Positions 25,211-35,162 of a stretch of DNA of 56,597 nucleotides are shown in pieces. Position 1 is the first letter of the stretch. Every line of letters starts with the position of its first letter. The notes beneath the pieces are model-generated. The model did no database searches. It was not told the DNA's origin and saw only the letters and a list, made by a program, of their open reading frames with translations. The position numbers and the translations under genes are program-made. The stretch comes from RZYY01 sp036794825. Lineage in GTDB: Bacteria > Bacteroidota > Bacteroidia > Bacteroidales > 4484-276. Where the stretch lies: contig DAIRGA010000032.1 of NCBI GenBank assembly GCA_036794825.1, forward strand, positions 1-56,597. The letters run 5' to 3'.

Positions 25211-25739
25211 CTGTTTTGGTCTGTAAACGTTTTCTGGACGAAAATTAACTCCCCAACTTACGTTTTTTTTTCCGGTTTATTGTTAGCCAACCCTTGGTCT
25301 GCGTAGATTAAAACGAATGGCATTAACATAGTTCTGGCTTTATCAGTGGCATTTCAATCCTTTTCTAATATTGAACCCTCAGTCGTTTACTGACAATGGA
25401 AATAAGATATTCAAAAAAGCCAGCCAGTATCGGGGATGCCACGCCATATTCAGTAACCTGCATGGTGCAGCCGGATCATTCACTTACAACCATGCAGGCA
25501 GCAGCTACAGAATGAGCAGATTTTTCCAGTAACAGATTTCTTCTGCAGATATTCTGCTAACAAAATGAAGGTTCCTTCAGAATGGGGTTGCTTACTAATA
25601 AACTGCATTTGTTAACTGTGCGTTAAAGTATGTGAATAATTCAAAAATTATTTGGGATGTGACGATAGTTGGCTTACTTTTACACATTCAAATCGAATTT
25701 ACTTTTTACTTTAACCTAACCTGAAGTCCTGTTTTTCCG
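25211..25739. other. Intergenic region upstream of the injection-system operon
   Basis: No gene seen in 529 bp. It contains the promoter described at 25651-25682. The middle portion (about 25380-25620) has no clear features. Confidence 0.5.
25651..25682 (+). promoter_or_regulatory. Candidate promoter of the eCIS operon
   Basis: TTTG (25651-25654), a 20-bp spacer and TACTTTTA (25675-25682) fit the Bacteroidota consensus with one mismatch at the last base of the -7 box. The first gene starts 57 bp downstream, leaving a leader of about 50 nt. Confidence 0.5.
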
Positions 25740-26321
25740 ATGCTCGACCTAACGCTGATATTTCTTCGTGACCAGATCAACAGCTACCTGATGGGGACAA
25801 TCCAGTCAGAAAAGGTAGTGATCGGGCATCTGGTAAATGCCAATGGTCAGAATAATATAGGCGAGATCGGTCTGACACTTATAAACATCGAGGAAGAGCC
25901 TTCGCTGAAGAATAAGTATCCTTATCACCGTATTTCGGATGAAGAAATACACAAAATTCATCCACCGGTTCACCTTAACATCTATGTACTTGTTTCTGCA
26001 TTTTTCGGTGATAACGAGGAAAGCTACAAGGAAGCACTGAAAAACCTTTCGAGGGTGATCAGGTTTTTCCAGGCCAAACCGGTATTCAACCATCAAAACA
26101 GCCCGGAACTTAGCGCCGATGTGGAACGAATTTTTGTGGAGCTCTATACATTAAATTTGGAGCAGCAAAACAATCTTTGGGCATCACTCGGCGCAAAGTA
26201 CCTTCCGTCTGTAATTTACAAAGTGCGTTACCTGGAAATTATGAGGAGTAATATTGTCGCTGGTGGACCGCCAATCGAGGAAGTTATCGTCAATACAAAA
26301 GAATTTGAAGAAAAATTATAG
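25740..26321 (+). CDS. eCIS tail terminator/cap protein, DUF4255 (Afp16/Pvc16-like)
   Basis: A 193-residue protein with the DUF4255 pattern: an N-terminal helix LTLIFLRDQINSYL, then IGEIGLTLINIEEEPSLKN, PPVHLNIYVLVSAFFG, YKEALKNLSRVIRFFQAKPVFN and LWASLGAKYLPSVIYKVRYL. In the Afp and PVC systems this protein caps the tube and sheath and sets particle length with the tape measure. Here it comes first in the operon, which is unusual relative to Afp/PVC gene order but common in Bacteroidota clusters (recalled). The start is directly supported by the family N-terminus. Confidence 0.88.
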   Translation: MLDLTLIFLRDQINSYLMGTIQSEKVVIGHLVNANGQNNIGEIGLTLINIEEEPSLKNKYPYHRISDEEIHKIHPPVHLNIYVLVSAFFGDNEESYKEALKNLSRVIRFFQAKPVFNHQNSPELSADVERIFVELYTLNLEQQNNLWASLGAKYLPSVIYKVRYLEIMRSNIVAGGPPIEEVIVNTKEFEEKL

Positions 26322-26360
26322 CATCATATCATTATTCATTAACCAACACCTATTATCATT

Positions 26361-27791
26361 ATGGCAAAAGAATACAGAACTCCGGGAGTGTATGTGGAAG
26401 AAATCAGTAAATTTCCACCCTCCATCGCTGCTGTCGAAACAGCCATTCCTGCATTCATAGGTTATACATGCATGGCAGTGAATGGCAGTGAAACAATAGA
26501 CAAGCCGTTCAGGATTACATCGTTGCTCGAATTTGAGCAGCATTTTGGCGGTGCTTTTCCTGAGGATAAAGCTTTTGCGATACAGATCACCGATGCCACC
26601 GACAGCAGCGATGTTCTGTTGAGCCGTACCATCCAGGTATCCTTCAGTCGTTCCGCCATTTCGCCTTACAACCTCTACTATGCGTTGCAGCAATACTTTA
26701 ACAATGGTGGCGGCCCCTGTTACATTGTTCCTGCGGGAACATGCGTTTCGGAGGGCGACATTGATGCAGAGGAACTTGGGGATGCACTGAAACTGCTCGA
26801 AGAGGTGGATGAACCCACACTGATTCTTATTCCCGAAGCAGTTAACCTGGCGGAATCAGGCGTTTATTACAATCTTATGGAAACCGCCCTCAAACAATGC
26901 AGCGACCTTGGCGACCGGTTTACTATCATTGATGTATTTCCTGACCAGGGAACTCTGCGGTCTGATATCGAAACGCTGAGAAACACGATTTCCAACGATC
27001 TTGGGCAGATAAAATACGGTGCTGCCTATTACCCGTTTATCGAAACCTTTCAGTCGTATGCTGTTGATCCACAGCTTCCTGTTACCCATGTGGTAAATAA
27101 ACAGGGTGCCACCGAACCGCTTACGGGTCCTTACACCTCACTTGCCTTATTGAAGGCCGGGAATCCGCAGGTTTATGCTCAGGTAGCCGCTGAATTGAAA
27201 AAATACACGGTGCACTTGCCTCCTTCGCCTTTTATTGCCGGGGTGTATGCCCGCGTTGACAATGAAAGAGGTGTGTGGAAGTCGCCGGCCAATGCCAGCC
27301 TTTCGGGTGTAAAGAGATTACTCAACCCAATAACAAACGACGACAATAACTTTATGAACGTTGATCCGGGCAGTGGAAAATCAGTCAACGCCATTCGGTT
27401 TTTTACCGGCAGAGGAATGCTGGTGTGGGGAGCGCGAACTCTTGCCGGCAACGATGCTGAGTGGAAGTATGTGAATGTGAGAAGGTTCTTCAATTTTGCC
27501 GAGGAATCCATCAAAAAGGGAACCGAGCGGTTTGTCTTCGAACCCAATGATGCCAACACCTGGGTAAAGGTGAAAGCCATGATTGAAAACTTCCTCACTA
27601 ACCAATGGCGCGCCGGTGCGCTGGCTGGTGCAAAACCTGAAGATGCATTTTTCGTAAAAGTCGGCTTAGGTCAAACCATGACAGCTCAGGACATCCTCGA
27701 TGGAAAACTGATCATCGAGATTGGCATGGCTGTGGTAAGGCCTGCAGAATTTATCATCCTCAGGTTTTCTCATAAAATGCAGCAATCCTGA
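26361..27791 (+). CDS. Contractile tail sheath protein (Afp2/3/4-like)
   Basis: A 476-residue phage tail sheath protein. Hallmarks are the N-terminal YRTPGVYVEEISKFPPSIAAVETAIPAFIGYT, the PCYIVPAG segment and the C-terminal ERRY-like region WKYVNVRRFFNFAEESIKKGTERFVFEPND followed by MTAQDILDGKLIIEIGMAVVRPAEFIILRF. It forms the contracting sleeve that drives the tube. There is only one sheath gene in this cluster, whereas Afp and PVC have three, so all sheath rings should be the same protein. It is 39 bp downstream of the terminator-protein gene. Confidence 0.97.
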   Translation: MAKEYRTPGVYVEEISKFPPSIAAVETAIPAFIGYTCMAVNGSETIDKPFRITSLLEFEQHFGGAFPEDKAFAIQITDATDSSDVLLSRTIQVSFSRSAISPYNLYYALQQYFNNGGGPCYIVPAGTCVSEGDIDAEELGDALKLLEEVDEPTLILIPEAVNLAESGVYYNLMETALKQCSDLGDRFTIIDVFPDQGTLRSDIETLRNTISNDLGQIKYGAAYYPFIETFQSYAVDPQLPVTHVVNKQGATEPLTGPYTSLALLKAGNPQVYAQVAAELKKYTVHLPPSPFIAGVYARVDNERGVWKSPANASLSGVKRLLNPITNDDNNFMNVDPGSGKSVNAIRFFTGRGMLVWGARTLAGNDAEWKYVNVRRFFNFAEESIKKGTERFVFEPNDANTWVKVKAMIENFLTNQWRAGALAGAKPEDAFFVKVGLGQTMTAQDILDGKLIIEIGMAVVRPAEFIILRFSHKMQQS

Positions 27792-27836
27792 TGATTATCA
27801 ATGATCTCAATTTGAAAACATTAAAATATTAATATC

Positions 27837-28268
27837 ATGGCTCAATATCCATTACCAAAATTCCATTTCCAGGTTGAATGGGGTGGCTCAAAGATCGGGT
27901 TTTCGGAGGTAACCGGTCTTGGCGTTGAAACTGAAGTGATCGAATACCGCACCGGCGACATGAAGGATTATACCAGAGTGAAAATGCCGGGAATGCAGAA
28001 ATACGGCAATATCACCCTGAAACGTGGTGTATTCCAGTCGGATAATGAGTTTTTTCAATGGTGGAATACCGTTAAACTCAACCAGATCGAGCGAAGGGAT
28101 ATAATTATTTCACTGCTTGACGCCGAGCATGAACCCCGCGTAATCTGGAAAGTCCGCAATGCCTGGCCGGTGAAAATCCAAAGCACCGACCTTAAAGCCG
28201 ATGGCAACGAAGTAGCCATTGAAACCCTTGAAATAGCCCACGAAGGACTAACCATCCAGATGGACTAA
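27837..28268 (+). CDS. Tail tube protein (Afp1-like)
   Basis: A 143-residue phage T4 gp19-type tube protein: YPLPKFHFQVEWGGSKIGFSEVTGLGVETEVIEYRTGD at the start, LKRGVFQSDNEFFQWWNTV in the middle and the closing strand VAIETLEIAHEGL. Hexameric rings stack to form the inner tube through which cargo is loaded. It follows the sheath gene by 45 bp. Confidence 0.97.
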   Translation: MAQYPLPKFHFQVEWGGSKIGFSEVTGLGVETEVIEYRTGDMKDYTRVKMPGMQKYGNITLKRGVFQSDNEFFQWWNTVKLNQIERRDIIISLLDAEHEPRVIWKVRNAWPVKIQSTDLKADGNEVAIETLEIAHEGLTIQMD

Positions 28269-28287
28269 CCCGGCAAAATGCAATCCA

Positions 28288-28722
28288 ATGACGCTTAATC
28301 AATATCCACCGGTAGCATTTCATTTTTCGGTCTCCTTCGGGGCAGATGGTGGCGAAACCTCCTTCATGGAGGTCTCAGGGATAGAATCAAGACTCGAAAC
28401 CATCACCATCAGGGAGGGTGGCGAAAACCGTTTCCATCATACGCTTCCGGTGCGGGCAAAATACCCGAACCTGGTGCTGAAACGTGGTATGATAAAAGAT
28501 TCAGCGGTAATCAGTTGGTGCAGGAAAGCGATAGAAAATCTTGATATTGAACCGATTACTCTTCAGGTCATTTTGCTTAATGAGGTGCACGAGCCCTTGG
28601 CTGGATTCAATTTCATTAACGCATACCCGGTGAAATGGAGCATTTCGGGCCTCGATGCCGGACGAAATGAAATAGTGGTTGAAACACTTGAACTGTCATA
28701 TCAATATTTCAGGAGGATTTGA
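28288..28722 (+). CDS. Second tail tube-type protein (Afp5-like)
   Basis: A 144-residue gp19-family protein related to the preceding tube gene: AFHFSVSFGADGGETSFMEVSGIESRLETITIREGGEN, LVLKRGMIKDSAVISWCRKAIENL and EIVVETLELSYQYF. In Afp-type systems the Afp5-like paralogue forms the tube adaptor ring that joins the tube to the spike hub. It starts 20 bp after the tube gene, and a strong AGGAGG at its 3' end serves the next small gene. Confidence 0.93.
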   Translation: MTLNQYPPVAFHFSVSFGADGGETSFMEVSGIESRLETITIREGGENRFHHTLPVRAKYPNLVLKRGMIKDSAVISWCRKAIENLDIEPITLQVILLNEVHEPLAGFNFINAYPVKWSISGLDAGRNEIVVETLELSYQYFRRI

Positions 28723-28724
28723 TA

Positions 28725-28895
28725 ATGCCGGTCGTTATTCGTGAATTGATAGTCAGGGGTCAGGTGGCGGGTGGGGATCAACCCGAAGATCAAAAACAGG
28801 TTGATCCGCAGCAGATCGAAGAACTGAAGAAGGAAATCGTGAAAGAGTGTTTGGACAAAATTTTAGTTGTTATCGAAAAGAAAAACGAGCGATAA
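28725..28895 (+). CDS. Small eCIS protein, DUF5908 (Afp6-like)
   Basis: A 56-residue gene starting MPVVIRELIVRGQVAGGD and ending KILVVIEKKNER; it matches DUF5908, the Afp6-type protein of about 60 residues that occurs between the tube and LysM genes in eCIS clusters. A strong AGGAGG is at 28711-28716, 9 bp before its ATG (28725). Its stop TAA (28893-28895) directly abuts the ATG of the LysM gene. The length and slot fit, but the function is not known. Confidence 0.85.
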   Translation: MPVVIRELIVRGQVAGGDQPEDQKQVDPQQIEELKKEIVKECLDKILVVIEKKNER

Positions 28896-29567
28896 ATGCT
28901 GGATGTATTAGGAAAACTTAAAATCATTGCATTCAAAACGCCGAAATTCATGCTGGGTGGGCCACCGGTGGGAATCTACATCGCCATGTTCAACCCGGAA
29001 AATTTCAATGTGACCCAGCGCGTGAACTATGACCAGGTGCAGGCGCCCGGCCTTATTTCCACTGAACCGGTTTTCCGAAACATGCAGTCTCAGGTATTCA
29101 GGTTCGATTTTCTGGTGGATGGCACGGGTGCATCCGGCGAAAAAAGAGAGGTTTTCGCCGATATACTCTGGTTTAAGTATGTGGTTGGATACCTGGGCGA
29201 TATTCACCGGCCGCATTACCTGATCATCAACTGGGGCACCTTCCTGGCGCGCTGTGTCATTTCGCACTTCGATATCAGATACGACCTCTTCAGGCAGGAA
29301 GGAATCCCTCTAAGGGCAACAATTTCAGCCACATTTATCGAACACATTGACAGCAGCCTTGAAAGCCGGCTTGCCAACCGCTCATCACCCGACCTTATGC
29401 ATGTAAAAGTAGTGAAAGAAGGCGACACCCTCCCTCTGCTCACATTCGAGGTTTATGGCGATTCATCCTATTACACCGAAGTAGCCAGGATCAACAACCT
29501 CGACAGTTTCAGAGATCTGCCTGTCGGCAAAGAGATTTATTTTCCACCTTTAACCCATCAGGATTGA
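28896..29567 (+). CDS. eCIS hub protein with C-terminal LysM domain (Afp7-like)
   Basis: A 223-residue protein. The N-terminal ~160 residues (FKTPKFMLGGPPVGIYIAMFNPENFNVTQRV) are the gp53-like/Afp7 core, and the C-terminal ~55 residues are a LysM-type module (MHVKVVKEGDTLPLLTFEVY ... LPVGKEIYFPPL). In related particles it links the hub and the tube adaptor at the baseplate. The end of the gene overlaps the next start as TGATG (stop 29565-29567, ATG 29567). Confidence 0.9.
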   Translation: MLDVLGKLKIIAFKTPKFMLGGPPVGIYIAMFNPENFNVTQRVNYDQVQAPGLISTEPVFRNMQSQVFRFDFLVDGTGASGEKREVFADILWFKYVVGYLGDIHRPHYLIINWGTFLARCVISHFDIRYDLFRQEGIPLRATISATFIEHIDSSLESRLANRSSPDLMHVKVVKEGDTLPLLTFEVYGDSSYYTEVARINNLDSFRDLPVGKEIYFPPLTHQD

Positions 29568-31321
29568 TGTTTATCAGTCAGCCAGATATCACCCAAAATA
29601 CTGACCTGGTGAATTTCACCGTAAAGGTGAATGGTCAGGAAGTGCAACGCGGATACCGGTTTCTAAGGGTCGAAGTATCACGCGGGGTAAACCGCATTCC
29701 GTCGGCAATACTGGTGATCAGTGATGGTGACCCGTCATCACAGACTTTCCCCGCAAGCAGCTCGGAGGTTTTTATCCCCGGAAACGAAATCGAAATAATG
29801 GCTGGTTATCACAGCGAACTCGAAAGAATTTTCAAAGGCATTATAATCAGTCATGGGATAAAAATTTCCAACATCCACGCATCACAATTGGTTGTTGAGT
29901 GCAGGGACGCTGCTTTCAGGCTGACAGTGGGGCGAAAAACAAGACTTTTTGACGATTCTGCTGATAGTGATGCCATTGCTTCAATCCTTACCGCTTGTAA
30001 CCTGCAGAATGATGTGGCTGCAACCACCGATATCCATGAGAAAATAGTGCAGTACAACGCCACCGACTGGGATTTCATCAACATGAGGGCTGAAATGAAC
30101 GGTATGTTTGTTTTTGCGAACGATGGAAGCGTTGAGGTAAAACGTTTTGAAACTTCGCTCGAGCCGGTAATACCCGTAGTTTTTGGCGCCAACATTATCG
30201 CTTTTGAGGCTGGAATTGATGCAAGAAACCAGTTTAACGGAGTGAAATCGCAGTCGTGGGACAGTGCGGGAATGCAGATTTTTGAGATGGACGGAACAGC
30301 AGAAGGCATTGCAACACCGGGAAACTTTACCCCCCGCCAATTGTCGCAGGTTTCTGGTCTGGATTTTCTCACACTCAGGCACTCAGGCCAGATTACCGAA
30401 AATGAATTGAAAGCCTGGTCGGATGCCATTCTTACCCGGAGCCTGCTGGCGATGAACACCGGAAAGATAACCATAAACGGCCATGCATCCCTTAAACCCG
30501 GCGATATGATATCCCTGAACGGACTTGGGAGCCGGTTCAATGGCAACGCACCGCTATCCGCCGTTCGCCATGTGATTGACGAAGGTACATGGTTTACACA
30601 CCTGGTTTATGGAGTTAATTTTGAAACTTTTGCACAACGATTTAAGGAGAATCTCGCCGAAAATCCTGCTTCAGGGCTCGTTCCCCCCGTTTTTGGGTTG
30701 CAAACCGGCATCGTGATGAAACTTGAAAACGACCCAAAAAGCGAGTACCGGATCAAAGTCAAAATCCCGGCATTCAGCATGAGCGACGAGGGATTATGGG
30801 CCAGGTTGGCAACACCGGTTGCAGGCAATGGGTATGGATTCATCTTCAGGCCTGAAATCGGGTCGGAAGTAGTGGTAGGATTTATGAACGACGATCCCCG
30901 CAACCCCGTGGTGCTCGGCTCGATGCACAGCAGTTGGAGCCCGGCTTACGATGAGGCCACCGACGACAACTACATCAAAACACTCATAACAAGGGGTGGG
31001 GTAAAAATCCAGATTGACGACGACAGGAATATAGTGGAAGTGGCCACACCCAATGGAAATTCACTTAAAATGGATGAGAGTGCCGGAGAGGTAACACTTA
31101 ACGACAACAATAACAACCAGATAAAATTTAGTGCTGACGGGATTTTTCTTGAAAGCGGAGGCAATATAAGCATAAAATCAGCTTCGGGCGACATAAGCAT
31201 CGAAGCGATAAATCTCAACCTGAGCGCAACATCCAGCTTAAAGGCAGAGGGTTCGGCCGGCCTGGAAGCAACCAGCTCGGCAGTATTAAAAATTCAGGGT
31301 TCAATCGTACAAATTAATTAG
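29567..31321 (+). CDS. VgrG-like spike protein (Afp8-like)
   Basis: A 584-residue spike protein. Residues 1-350 match the gp27-like hub (LVVECRDAAFRLTVGRKTRL ... TDWDFINMRAEMNGMFVFA), a gp5-like OB domain is at about 380-460 (GIVMKLENDPKSEYRIKVKIPAF ... EVVVGFMNDDPRNPVVLGSMHS) and a beta-helical C-terminus with repeats such as NISIKSASGDISIEAINLNLSAT follows. The ATG at 29567 is preferred over a TTG at 29564. It carries the PAAR tip at its end and punctures the target membrane. Confidence 0.95.
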   Translation: MFISQPDITQNTDLVNFTVKVNGQEVQRGYRFLRVEVSRGVNRIPSAILVISDGDPSSQTFPASSSEVFIPGNEIEIMAGYHSELERIFKGIIISHGIKISNIHASQLVVECRDAAFRLTVGRKTRLFDDSADSDAIASILTACNLQNDVAATTDIHEKIVQYNATDWDFINMRAEMNGMFVFANDGSVEVKRFETSLEPVIPVVFGANIIAFEAGIDARNQFNGVKSQSWDSAGMQIFEMDGTAEGIATPGNFTPRQLSQVSGLDFLTLRHSGQITENELKAWSDAILTRSLLAMNTGKITINGHASLKPGDMISLNGLGSRFNGNAPLSAVRHVIDEGTWFTHLVYGVNFETFAQRFKENLAENPASGLVPPVFGLQTGIVMKLENDPKSEYRIKVKIPAFSMSDEGLWARLATPVAGNGYGFIFRPEIGSEVVVGFMNDDPRNPVVLGSMHSSWSPAYDEATDDNYIKTLITRGGVKIQIDDDRNIVEVATPNGNSLKMDESAGEVTLNDNNNNQIKFSADGIFLESGGNISIKSASGDISIEAINLNLSATSSLKAEGSAGLEATSSAVLKIQGSIVQIN

Positions 31322-31323
31322 AA

Positions 31324-31623
31324 ATGCCAGCAGCAGCAAGATTTGGAGATATGCACACCTGCCCGATGCAAACACCTGCAGTGCCAACTGTTCCACATGT
31401 TGGCGGACCGATTACTGGACCAGGGTGCGCTACGGTGATTATCTGCGGAATGCCTGCCGCTGTTGCAGGTGATATGGCAGTTTGCTCCGGGCCGCCGGAT
31501 TCGGTCATAATGGGTTCCACCACAGTGATGATCGGTGGAAAACCGGCTGCACGGCAAGGCGATCCCACTGCACACGGAGGAACAATTGTAGCTGGCTGTC
31601 CAACAGTAATTATCGGAGGTTAA
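31324..31623 (+). CDS. PAAR tip protein (Afp10-like)
   Basis: A 99-residue protein with the PAAR-repeat pattern (RFGDMHTCPMQTPAV, PITGPGCATVIICGMPAAVAGDMAVCSG, TTVMIGGKPAARQGDPTAHGG, GCPTVIIGG). Conserved His and Cys residues bind the metal ion that caps the spike. It begins 2 bp after the spike gene. Confidence 0.97.
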   Translation: MPAAARFGDMHTCPMQTPAVPTVPHVGGPITGPGCATVIICGMPAAVAGDMAVCSGPPDSVIMGSTTVMIGGKPAARQGDPTAHGGTIVAGCPTVIIGG

Positions 31624-31626
31624 AAG

Positions 31627-32028
31627 ATGGATACGGACAAAAACATAGCGTTTCTGGGCACAGGCTGGTCATTTCCGCCTGCTTTTGATAGAGTAACCCG
31701 GAGTGTTGAAATGACCTCTGGCCGAGAAGATATCGAGCGAAGCCTCGAAATCCTCCTGAGTACCCGCCCCGGAGAGCGTATCATGGAACCAGGATATGGT
31801 TGCAACCTCGACCGGCTATTGTTCGAACCACTTGATGCTTCACTAACAACCTACATGGAAGAGACCGTCAAGACTGCCATTCTTTACTATGAACCCAGGA
31901 TAACGGTTAACGCAATACGTATTTCAGCGGTTTCACCACACGACGGGCAGGTGCTGCTCAGCGTGGATTACACCATTCGCACCACCAATTCAAGGTATAA
32001 TTATGTCTATCTGATCGAAAAAAAATAG
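31627..32028 (+). CDS. gp25-like baseplate wedge protein (Afp9-like)
   Basis: A 133-residue protein of the gp25/GPW family: GTGWSFPPAFDRVTRSVEMTSGREDIERSLEILLSTRPGERIMEPGYGCNLDRLLFEP. It forms the lysozyme-like wedge that triggers sheath contraction in related systems. It follows the PAAR gene by 3 bp and its stop TAG directly precedes the ATG of the next gene. Confidence 0.95.
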   Translation: MDTDKNIAFLGTGWSFPPAFDRVTRSVEMTSGREDIERSLEILLSTRPGERIMEPGYGCNLDRLLFEPLDASLTTYMEETVKTAILYYEPRITVNAIRISAVSPHDGQVLLSVDYTIRTTNSRYNYVYLIEKK

Positions 32029-35000
32029 ATGGCCTGCATAAGCAACATAAAGCATATTCTGCAGCGTGACGGAACGAACCAGTCAGACCGGATTCCGCCA
32101 GCTTTATATCCTGACTATGTCAGACTGGACGAAAGATCTTATGAGCAGCTTTTGCAGCTCGTAAAGGATTTCAGTAAACAGGTTCAGTTTTACGACCGCG
32201 ATAACAAAAAAGATGGCGACTGGAGCATGTTTTTTGATGATTTCAGCCGTACCGCTGAACCACACATCGCTCTCATGCTCACTTTCCTCAGACTGTTTGA
32301 CGAAGCTCGCAGCCATTTGAACGAAATCACCCAGCGGCACCTTGATTTCTACTACCGCCGATTCCTTCAGATACAGCAGCAGACTGCAGTTCCAGACAAA
32401 GTACACCTGATTCCTGAGCTTGCCAAAAATATCCGTCAGCACAAAATCGAAAAGGGAACAGCATTTCTTGCAGGAAAAGATAAATCAGGTAAACAACTGA
32501 TTTACATCGCAGAAAGAGAGATCGTACTTAACAGGAGTTCTGTTGAATTCCTGAAATCAATATACATTGACCGATCGCGGCAATACGCAGTTTACTCGGC
32601 CGAAGTTGTCAATTCAGCCGATGGTGATGGAAAAGCACAGGATTCCAGCAACACTGGTTGGGCAGCATTCGGTGCGCCTCAGGCAGGATTGGTGCTGGAG
32701 GAAAGGACAATGAAAAATGCCAGGATTGGTTTTGCCATTGCCTCACCTTTGTTAAAACTTGGCGAAGGTGAGCGAAGCATAACCGTTTCAGTTCATCTTA
32801 ATGAGCTGTCCAAAAGCTCCGGCTTAACGCTTGCCGGCCTGCTCAACCGAAGTTTTGGCAGTGCATTATTAGCCTCCATTACCGGTGAAAAAGGCTGGAT
32901 TGAAGAGTTGCCGGTTTTCATTGAATGGAATGCCGCTGAATTTACCCTCAGCCTTACCATTCAACTCACTTCCGGCCAGCCGGCAGTTGTTCCTTTTAAC
33001 CCAAAAATACATGATGGTGCGTTCCAATCAGGTCATCCGGTGTTGAAGCTTACGGCAAACGGCAGCCTGGCCAGCCACCCTTACTCATGGTTGCGCTCAC
33101 TCCGGTTTAGCATGATTACCCTTAAAGCAGACGTAACAGGGTTAAAAAACCTGTCTCTCCAAAACGATTTCGGGCAACTGGACAGCACAAAACCTTTCCA
33201 TCCTTTTGGACCTGCCCCTGTTAAGGGTTCGTCCTTTTTTCTCGGTAGCAGCGAAGTCTTTACAAAAAACCTCAAAGCATTGAAAATCAGGTTTAAATGG
33301 AAGGATTTGCCGGAAGGGTTAAGAGGCTTTGAATCGCATTACCGCCATTACAATGGGAATTACAACAATGATGGTTTCACTGTGAAATATGCGGTTTTGA
33401 AAGAGTCAAAGTGGAAAAGCGAAAATCCCGGAATTTCACATAGCCTTTTCAATCACATTAAACCAGCAAAACACAGGCTGCGGAAAGTTTACCTGCGTGA
33501 TACCGAGGTTGCCCACGAACTTCAGCTTCACGATCTGGGAATTGAGCAAAGCGGGTTACCGCTCACTTCATCAAAGCTGGATCATGCAACAAAATGTGGC
33601 TTCCTGAAAATGACCATGGATAACCAGACTTTTGGCCATAAGGAATTTCCGGAAGTATATGCCAGGCAGTCGGTTGAGGTCAGCAGCGAAATTATCAAAA
33701 ATGGTTCTTCCACCAAATCTTTGCCCAGGCCACCCTACACACCTCTTATGGATTACATCTGCCTCGACTACATCTGCGATTCCATTCTGGATGTAACCGG
33801 AAATCAATCCTCCGCCGGAAATTCCTTTTATCATCTTATGCCTTTTGGCCAATCTGAATGGAAAACCGGTGAGCAACCGGGAGCAATGAACCTTCTTCCG
33901 GCCTTTGATGCGCAGGGTTTGTTTTTTATTGGCCTAAAAGATGCCGAGCCGCCGCAAAATATCGCTGTGCTGCTTCAGATTTCGGAAGATAGCGCTGATC
34001 CTGATTATATTGAACCGAATAATCACATCCGCTGGAGCTACCTTACCAGCAAAGGCTGGGAACCATTTGACGATGCTGATATTGTCTCTGACTCGACCAT
34101 GGGATTTCTTAAAACCGGCGTTATCATCTTCAACCTGCCAGAAGATGCCGTAGATAATAACCCTTCGATGCCTACCGGTGTGCACTGGATATGTGCGGGT
34201 TGCGACACGGATGTCAGGGGAATCAACCGCCTGATTGCAGTCCACACACAGGCTGTAACTGCTGTATTCAGCGACAACAACAACGATCCTGCACATTACG
34301 ACGAGCCTTTGAAGGCCGGCACCATCTCAAAACTACTTCAACAGGAGGCTGCCGTGAAAAAGGTAAAACAGCCATTTTCATCCTTTGGCGGGCAACCACC
34401 AGAGGCAGGCAGCGATTTCCCGGTTCACTATTATGCGAGGGTAAGTGAGAGATTGCGCCATAAAAACAGGGCTGTCACCATCTGGGACGTTGAGCGCATG
34501 ATCCTTAACCAGTTTCAGGAGATTTATAAGGTCAAAGCCCTCAATCATTCGAGCGACCGGACGGATACTGCCCCCGGAAATATTACCATCATTGTCGTCG
34601 AAAAGATTCGTAATAAAAATGCGGTCAATCCTTTGCAGCCAAAAGCAAGCCAGGTAGTGCTCGAAGAAATCAGGAAATTTATAAGCCGCTATGTGTCTCC
34701 GTTTACCTCGGTGTATGTGCAGAATCCGATCTATGAAGAGATACATGTAAGTTTCAAAGTGGCCTTCAAACCCGGTTTTGATCCTGGTTATTACAAATCC
34801 ATGCTCAACGAAGAAATCAGGCAGTTTCTCTCGCCATGGGCATTCCAGGAAGGGCGCGACATCCTGTTTGGTAATGTCATTTACAAATCGTCCATTTTTT
34901 ATTTTGTCGAAAAGCGCGTGTATGTTGATTACATCATGGATTTTAGCATGGCGCACATCAAGCCTGACTGGGGCATCGGCTGCATGGAAATCCTGGATGA

Positions 35001-35130
35001 CTTCTACGTTGGCGCCGGCGAAACCCTGCTTGACGTGGACAAGGCTGCACCCGGAACATCGAGATCAATACTGGTTTCGGCGCCCGAGCACGACATAGGC
35101 ATCATCAGCAATACCCGGTTTTCTTTTTAA
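32029..35130 (+). CDS. Baseplate J-like protein (Afp11-like)
   Basis: A 1033-residue baseplate wedge protein. The N-terminal ~140 residues carry the conserved LARSHLNEITQRHLDFYYRRFLQIQQQTAVPDKVHLIPEL; the C-terminal ~200 residues hold the gp6/J-like end (RKFISRYVSPFTSVYVQNPIYEEIHVSFKVAFKPGFDPGYY ... RDILFGNVIYKSSIFYFVEKRVYVDYI). The middle is beta-rich. The start is set by TAG|ATG abutting the gp25 gene. It assembles the baseplate ring around the hub. The gene is about 3.1 kb and is followed 32 bp later by the fibre-like gene. Confidence 0.92.
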   Translation: MACISNIKHILQRDGTNQSDRIPPALYPDYVRLDERSYEQLLQLVKDFSKQVQFYDRDNKKDGDWSMFFDDFSRTAEPHIALMLTFLRLFDEARSHLNEITQRHLDFYYRRFLQIQQQTAVPDKVHLIPELAKNIRQHKIEKGTAFLAGKDKSGKQLIYIAEREIVLNRSSVEFLKSIYIDRSRQYAVYSAEVVNSADGDGKAQDSSNTGWAAFGAPQAGLVLEERTMKNARIGFAIASPLLKLGEGERSITVSVHLNELSKSSGLTLAGLLNRSFGSALLASITGEKGWIEELPVFIEWNAAEFTLSLTIQLTSGQPAVVPFNPKIHDGAFQSGHPVLKLTANGSLASHPYSWLRSLRFSMITLKADVTGLKNLSLQNDFGQLDSTKPFHPFGPAPVKGSSFFLGSSEVFTKNLKALKIRFKWKDLPEGLRGFESHYRHYNGNYNNDGFTVKYAVLKESKWKSENPGISHSLFNHIKPAKHRLRKVYLRDTEVAHELQLHDLGIEQSGLPLTSSKLDHATKCGFLKMTMDNQTFGHKEFPEVYARQSVEVSSEIIKNGSSTKSLPRPPYTPLMDYICLDYICDSILDVTGNQSSAGNSFYHLMPFGQSEWKTGEQPGAMNLLPAFDAQGLFFIGLKDAEPPQNIAVLLQISEDSADPDYIEPNNHIRWSYLTSKGWEPFDDADIVSDSTMGFLKTGVIIFNLPEDAVDNNPSMPTGVHWICAGCDTDVRGINRLIAVHTQAVTAVFSDNNNDPAHYDEPLKAGTISKLLQQEAAVKKVKQPFSSFGGQPPEAGSDFPVHYYARVSERLRHKNRAVTIWDVERMILNQFQEIYKVKALNHSSDRTDTAPGNITIIVVEKIRNKNAVNPLQPKASQVVLEEIRKFISRYVSPFTSVYVQNPIYEEIHVSFKVAFKPGFDPGYYKSMLNEEIRQFLSPWAFQEGRDILFGNVIYKSSIFYFVEKRVYVDYIMDFSMAHIKPDWGIGCMEILDDFYVGAGETLLDVDKAAPGTSRSILVSAPEHDIGIISNTRFSF

Positions 35131-35162
35131 TTTAATTTGATGAAAATTAAACAGTTAGCGTT

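Noticed and set aside
29851..30546. 231-codon leftward frame within the spike gene
   Set aside because: Antisense shadow of the VgrG-like gene.
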